Shown: in pieces, positions 7,110 to 10,694 of the stretch | Position numbering within the stretch: position 1 is the stretch's first letter | Layout of the letters: every line of letters starts with the position of its first letter | NCBI RefSeq assembly: GCF_001854865.1 | Contig: NZ_MDDW01000030.1 | Location: forward strand, 24,653-35,346 | Reading direction: 5' to 3' | Origin: Rhizobium sp. LCM 4573 | Lineage (GTDB): Bacteria > Pseudomonadota > Alphaproteobacteria > Rhizobiales > Rhizobiaceae | Length of the DNA: 10,694 bases | Program-made: the position numbers and the translations under genes | The notes under the pieces: generated by a model | Database searches by the model: none | Told to the model about the DNA's origin: nothing | Seen by the model: only the letters and a program-made list of their open reading frames with translations

Positions 7110-8525
7110 ATGGCAGAGGCTTCGGCGACAAACGGCGTGCACGGGGATATGAAATCGGAATGGTCGGCTCTGTTCGCCGGCAGCCATGGGCTCATGCTGG
7201 GCCTGATCTCGGCGGGCATCGGCCTGCATGCCTTCAACCAGTTCGCGATCGTCGCGGCCATGCCGCTCGCCGCCGCCGAACTCGGCGGCATGAGCGCCTT
7301 CAGCTGGGCCTACAGCCTCTATTTCATCGGCTCGATCGCGGGCGGCACGGGGGCGGCCGCCTTCCGCGACCGCTTCGGCACGCGGACCGCTCTCCTCTTC
7401 TCCAGCTTCGTCTTCGCCCTGGGCGGGCTGATGGCGCTCGCCGCTCCCTCCTTCTCCTGGATTCTCGCCGGGCGATTGCTGCAGGGCATAGCGGACGGGC
7501 TGATCGTGGCGATCTGCTACAGCCTCATCCCGGCCAATTTCCCTTCGGCGCTGATCGCCAAGGTATTCGCGGTGGAGGCGATCGTCTGGGCGGTGACGGC
7601 GCTTGCCGGCCCGGTGGCCGGCGGATGGCTGACCGAGGCCTTCTCCTGGCGGATATCCTTCCTTGCGAGCGCACCGCTGCTTCTCTTGCTGCCGGTCTTC
7701 GTGTTGGCCGTGAAGCCCCGCACCACCGAAGCCTCCGCCACCCATTTCCAGCCGGTCTCGATCGGTCTCTGCCTTGCCGCAGCACTGGTATTGTCGCTTT
7801 CGGCCGTCATGGAACGGGCGGAGATGCAGGTGGCAACGCTTTCGGCCGGCGCCGGGCTCTTCATACTGACGCTGAGGCTCGACGGCCGGGTGGGGAAAAA
7901 GCTCTTCCCCGAAGGCGCTTTCCGTTTCCGCTCGGTGCTCGGCCACGGGTTCTGGGTCCTGTTCCTAATGTCTGCGGCCCATTCGGTCGCCAGCGTCTAT
8001 CTGGCGCCGATGGTGGCGGAAACCTGGGGCTATGGTCCGGCGGTCGTGGGTTATATCGTCGTGCTGATGGCGCTGACCTGGAGCGTGGTGGCCGTGGTGG
8101 CGAGCCGGGCGAGAAGCCTGCCGCAGCGGCATTTCTGGCTGCGCAGCGGGCCGCTCTTCCAGTTCGCCGGCTTCATCGCCATCGCGGTCGCGCTGAGCCA
8201 GGGTTCGATCTGGCTGCTGATCCTGGGGCAGATGGCGATCGGCACCGGCTTCGGCACCGCCTGGGCGAACGTGAACCAGGCGGCCATGGAGGCGGCGACG
8301 CTTGCCGAACGGGACCTGACGAGCGCGCTTCTGCCGACCATCTCCACCGCCGGCTATGCGGTGGGCGCCGGCCTTGCCGGCATGATCGCCTCGGCGACGG
8401 GGCTGGTGGAGAAGCTCGCGGCGGGCGAGGCGAGCGGTCCGGCCGCCTGGCTCTACGGCATTGCCGCTGCCGGCGCGCTCGTGACCTTCCTGTTCGGCTT
8501 CGGGGTGCGGCTGAGGGAGGAGTGA
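7110..8525 (+). CDS. MFS transporter, probable drug/toxic-compound exporter
   Basis: This 471-residue inner-membrane transporter belongs to the major facilitator superfamily. After a hydrophilic N-terminus (1-25), hydrophobic helices run to residue 465, about twelve by eye. Motif A is GAAAFRDRFGTR (81-92), between helices 2 and 3. RLLQGIADGLI (122-132) resembles motif B. AGPVAGGWL (166-174) resembles motif C of antiporters, so proton-driven export is likely. The substrate is unknown. AGAGGA (7098-7103) lies 6 bases before ATG 7110. The promoter has a SoxR-type operator, so induction by redox-cycling compounds is expected; SoxR-controlled MFS exporters are known in other proteobacteria. The palindrome at 8565-8596 separates it from selO. 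A SoxR target is a good inference, not proven. Confidence 0.88.
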   Translation: MAEASATNGVHGDMKSEWSALFAGSHGLMLGLISAGIGLHAFNQFAIVAAMPLAAAELGGMSAFSWAYSLYFIGSIAGGTGAAAFRDRFGTRTALLFSSFVFALGGLMALAAPSFSWILAGRLLQGIADGLIVAICYSLIPANFPSALIAKVFAVEAIVWAVTALAGPVAGGWLTEAFSWRISFLASAPLLLLLPVFVLAVKPRTTEASATHFQPVSIGLCLAAALVLSLSAVMERAEMQVATLSAGAGLFILTLRLDGRVGKKLFPEGAFRFRSVLGHGFWVLFLMSAAHSVASVYLAPMVAETWGYGPAVVGYIVVLMALTWSVVAVVASRARSLPQRHFWLRSGPLFQFAGFIAIAVALSQGSIWLLILGQMAIGTGFGTAWANVNQAAMEAATLAERDLTSALLPTISTAGYAVGAGLAGMIASATGLVEKLAAGEASGPAAWLYGIAAAGALVTFLFGFGVRLREE

Positions 8526-8564
8526 GCCGGCAAGGCACTCTTTCCAACTAGGAGCATGTTGTTC

Positions 8565-8596
8565 ACCCCCCTCTGCCCGGCGGGGCAGAGGGGGGT
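8565..8596. repeat. Palindromic element between the MFS and selO genes
   Basis: ACCCCCCTCTGCCC (8565-8578) and GGGCAGAGGGGGGT (8583-8596) are perfect 14-base arms with a 4-base loop. It belongs in style with the CCCCTC...GAGGGG repeats elsewhere in the window. TAAAA follows on the plus strand, no U tract, so it is a stable stem at the end of the MFS transcript but not a textbook terminator. Confidence 0.8.
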
Positions 8597-8713
8597 AAAA
8601 GCGGACCTTCGAGGAGGATAAGGGCGCAACCAATCCGCTTTTTCCTTGTTCGGAGAATCGGCTGTTCCCATATTGAAGGAAGCGGCCGATGCCCGCTTGT
8701 GAAGGAGTTTTGC

Positions 8714-10186
8714 TTGTTCCAGTTCGACAATTCCTATGCCCGCCTGCCGGACAGGTTCTACGCCTCGGTCTATCCCGAGCCGGTGGAAGGGCCTGTGCTT
8801 CTGAAGTTCAATGAAAAGCTGGCGGCGGAACTGAAGATCGAACCAGACTTGACCGACCCGAAGCGGCTTGCGGCCATGCTGGCCGGCAATGTCGTGCCGC
8901 AGGGGGCCGCGCCGATCGCCATGGCCTATGCCGGCCACCAGTTCGGCAGCTTTGTGCCGCAGCTCGGCGACGGGCGGGCGATCCTGCTCGGCGAGGTGGT
9001 GGACGCGAGCGGTAAGCGCCGCGACATCCAACTCAAGGGTTCCGGGCCGACGCCCTTTTCGCGAAGGGGTGACGGGCGGGCGGCGCTCGGTCCGGTGCTT
9101 CGGGAATACATCGTTTCGGAAGCCATGCACGCGCTCGGCATTCGCGCCACGCGGGCGCTGGCGGCGGTCGCGACCGGCGAGCCGGTCTATCGCGAGCGGG
9201 TGGAGCCGGGCGCGATCTTTGTGCGGGTCGCGGCAAGCCATGTCAGGATCGGCACGTTTCAGTTCTTCGCCGCGCGCGGCGACAACGAGGCGATCAAGGT
9301 GCTCGCCGACTACGTGATCGAACGGCACTATCCGGCGCTGAAGAGTGAGCAAAAACCCTATCTCGCGCTGCTGCGGGCCGTGGCGCTGGCGCAGGCCGAT
9401 CTCGTGGCGCGCTGGCTCGGCATCGGCTTCATCCACGGGGTGATGAACACCGACAACATGACGATTTCCGGCGAGACGATCGACTTCGGACCCTGCGCCT
9501 TTCTGGACGAATACGATCCGATGAAGGTGTTCTCTTCCATCGACCACATGGGCCGCTATGCCTATCGCAACCAGCCGGGGATCGCCCAGTGGAACATCGC
9601 CCGGCTCGCCGAATGCCTGCTGCCGCTTCTGGGCGAAGATCAGGGCCATGACCAGGATCGGGCGGTGGACGAGGCGAATGCCGTGCTGAAGGAATTCGGC
9701 GAGCATTTCCAGGCGCGCTGGCTCGAAGTCTTCCGCGCCAAGATCGGGCTCTTCCGCCAGGAGGAAGGCGACGGCGATCTGGTGCAGGCGCTGCTTGGCG
9801 CCATGCACGAGGGGCAGGCGGATTTCACGCTGGCCTTCCGCCGGCTCTGCGATGCGGCCGAAGGGGCGGACGAGGGTTTTCTCTCAAGCTTTTCCGAGCC
9901 GGAAAAGGCACGCGAATGGCTGGCGACATGGCGTGAGCGATTGGCGAAAGAGCCGCAATCCGCAGCCGCGCGGGCGGCCTCGATGCGAGCCGTCAACCCG
10001 GCCGTCATTCCCCGCAACCACCGGATCGAGGAGGCGATCGTTGCCGCGACGGCCGGCGACATGCAGCGCTTCGAGCGCCTGCTGGCGGCACTGGAACGGC
10101 CCTATGAGGATATCGCCGGGTTTGCCGAATTCACCGTGCCGCCGAAGCCGGAGGAGCGGGTAACGAAGACGTTCTGCGGAACGTGA
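8714..10186 (+). CDS. selO: SelO/YdiU protein adenylyltransferase (AMPylase)
   Basis: This 490-residue pseudokinase-fold enzyme is of the SelO/UPF0061 family, which transfers AMP from ATP to Ser, Thr or Tyr of target proteins and is tied to redox stress. Visible family marks are FDNSYARLP at the start, AYAGHQFGSFVPQLGDGRAILLGE, IQLKGSGPTPFSRRGDGRA (nucleotide site), HGVMNTDNM at about 241-249 (Asp247, Asn248) and IDFGP (Asp257, metal site). NPAVIPRNHRIEEAI comes near the end. It closes with TFCGT; this penultimate-region Cys488 stands where eukaryotic SelO has selenocysteine. Start: AAGGAG (8702-8707) is 6 bases before TTG 8714, giving MFQFDNSYARLP. A GTG at 8699 in frame would give 495 residues but lacks a good ribosome site. 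Full length for the family. The gene ends before a palindrome. Confidence 0.93.
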   Translation: MFQFDNSYARLPDRFYASVYPEPVEGPVLLKFNEKLAAELKIEPDLTDPKRLAAMLAGNVVPQGAAPIAMAYAGHQFGSFVPQLGDGRAILLGEVVDASGKRRDIQLKGSGPTPFSRRGDGRAALGPVLREYIVSEAMHALGIRATRALAAVATGEPVYRERVEPGAIFVRVAASHVRIGTFQFFAARGDNEAIKVLADYVIERHYPALKSEQKPYLALLRAVALAQADLVARWLGIGFIHGVMNTDNMTISGETIDFGPCAFLDEYDPMKVFSSIDHMGRYAYRNQPGIAQWNIARLAECLLPLLGEDQGHDQDRAVDEANAVLKEFGEHFQARWLEVFRAKIGLFRQEEGDGDLVQALLGAMHEGQADFTLAFRRLCDAAEGADEGFLSSFSEPEKAREWLATWRERLAKEPQSAAARAASMRAVNPAVIPRNHRIEEAIVAATAGDMQRFERLLAALERPYEDIAGFAEFTVPPKPEERVTKTFCGT

Positions 10187-10222
10187 GTTGCCGGGCTGGC
10201 GGAGTTCGCAAGGTCTGTGGAA

Positions 10223-10283
10223 TTTGCCCCCTCACCCTAACCCTCTCCCCACAAGCGGGGAGAGGGTTAGGGTGAGGGGCAAA
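10223..10283. repeat. Long palindromic repeat between convergent genes
   Basis: CCCCTCACCC...CTCTCCCC (10228-10250) pairs with GGGGAGAG...GGGTGAGGGG (10257-10279) over 23 perfect bases around the loop ACAAGC. One bulged C (10227) then leads to four more pairs (TTTG/CAAA). It lies between the selO stop and the stop of the convergent oxidoreductase gene, where it can act as a two-way transcript barrier. It has the look of an intergenic repeat common in rhizobial genomes. Confidence 0.88.
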
Positions 10284-10309
10284 CTCGACGCCAGTACCCA
10301 GCGCCTATC

Positions 10310-10694
10310 TCATGCCCCCCAAATCCTGTCGACCGTAATGGGAAAATGCCGGATGCGCTTGCCGGTGGCGTGAAAGATGGCGTTGGAGACGGCGGCGGCG
10401 ACGCCGACGATGCCGATCTCGCCCAGGCCCTTGGCGCCGATCGGGCTCACCCTGTCGTCTTCCTCCTCCACGAAGATCACCTCGATCTCCTCGATATCGG
10501 CATGGGCGGGTATGTGATATTCCGCCAGATTGTGGTTCATTATCCGGCCTGTGCGGTGGTCGATCATGCCTTCCTCGTGAAGCGCCATGCCGATGCCCAT
10601 GACGACGCCGCCGACAATCTGGCTGCGGGCGGTCTTGGGATTGAGGATGCGCCCGCCGGCGATCGCGCTGACGACGCGGGTGACGCGCGGGATG
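10310..10694 (-). CDS. Molybdopterin-binding subunit of xanthine dehydrogenase/aldehyde oxidoreductase family, C-terminal end (5' end outside window)
   Basis: The minus-strand frame enters from the window edge and ends with TGA (10312-10310), giving about the last 127 residues. It reads IPRVTRVVSAIAGGRILNPKTARSQIVGGVVMGIGMALHEE, then GRIMNHNLAEYHIPAHADI, then PIGAKGLGEIGIVGVAAAVSNAIFHATGKRIR. These are the closing motifs of the large Mo-cofactor subunit (PaoC/YagR-like). The Glu in GAKGLGE corresponds to the conserved active-site base of the family. The enzyme would oxidise aldehydes or heterocycles together with FAD and 2Fe-2S subunits, presumably encoded beyond the window's right edge. The substrate cannot be told. 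The shorter start at 10600 is internal. Confidence 0.9.
   Translation of the reverse strand, partial: IPRVTRVVSAIAGGRILNPKTARSQIVGGVVMGIGMALHEEGMIDHRTGRIMNHNLAEYHIPAHADIEEIEVIFVEEEDDRVSPIGAKGLGEIGIVGVAAAVSNAIFHATGKRIRHFPITVDRIWGA

Noticed and set aside
8770..8800. PEPVEGP peptide in SelO, resembling a known interspersed repeat read as protein
   Set aside because: The surrounding residues align in length and pattern with the usual SelO N-terminus, so it is more likely native sequence than an insertion.
8453..9808. Long antisense open frame across selO and the end of the MFS gene
   Set aside because: Shadow of GC-rich codons; its translation is Arg/His-rich and overlaps two well-supported genes.

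Overview
The window is GC-rich chromosomal DNA that looks alphaproteobacterial, most likely Rhizobiaceae (Rhizobium, Agrobacterium, Ensifer or Shinella type). The grounds are the codon use, the HmrR/CueR-type copper regulator set downstream of a P1B copper ATPase, an Omp25/Omp31-type barrel protein, and many palindromic intergenic elements of the CCCCTC...GAGGGG type familiar from rhizobial genomes. The genus cannot be fixed from the sequence alone.

Layout. 1-261: 3' end of a cupin-domain protein. 281-3942: a copper-handling cluster on the + strand. It holds a CueR-type promoter, a Cu(I)-exporting ATPase (copA/actP), a MerR-family copper regulator (hmrR/cueR), a palindromic repeat block, a second CueR-type promoter, a 66-residue copper chaperone (copZ), and an unannotated 32-residue His/Met-rich membrane peptide whose ribosome binding site and start codon lie inside a long hairpin. 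3956-4432 (-): a PhnB/VOC-fold protein. 4433-4829: no gene; it has a 14-bp-arm inverted repeat and a minus-strand terminator. 4830-5987 (-): a membrane-anchored DJ-1/PfpI (GlxA-like) protein without a helix-turn-helix, with a 20-bp dyad just before its start. 6163-6789 (-): an outer-membrane beta-barrel protein closed by a strong terminator. 7050-8525 (+): an MFS transporter behind a promoter with an apparent SoxR box. 8714-10186 (+): SelO/YdiU protein AMPylase. 10310-10694 (-): C-terminal end of a molybdopterin-binding subunit of the xanthine dehydrogenase/aldehyde oxidoreductase family.

How the genes work together. The copper cluster reads as a self-contained regulon. HmrR senses cytosolic Cu(I) and activates the two matching promoters, one before copA and one before copZ. 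CopZ would carry Cu(I), and CopA would export it through its CxxC domain, His-rich linker and CPC site. The 32-residue peptide could be a further member. On the right side, the SoxR-type promoter of the MFS transporter and the neighbouring SelO both suggest redox stress, but only by inference.

The most notable points are a palindromic repeat that appears to have inserted in frame into the copA linker, the hairpin-masked micropeptide next to copZ, the SoxR-like operator of the MFS gene, and a possible anti-Shine-Dalgarno leader on the DJ-1/PfpI gene. Nothing here proves a wholly new system; these four are the best places to look.
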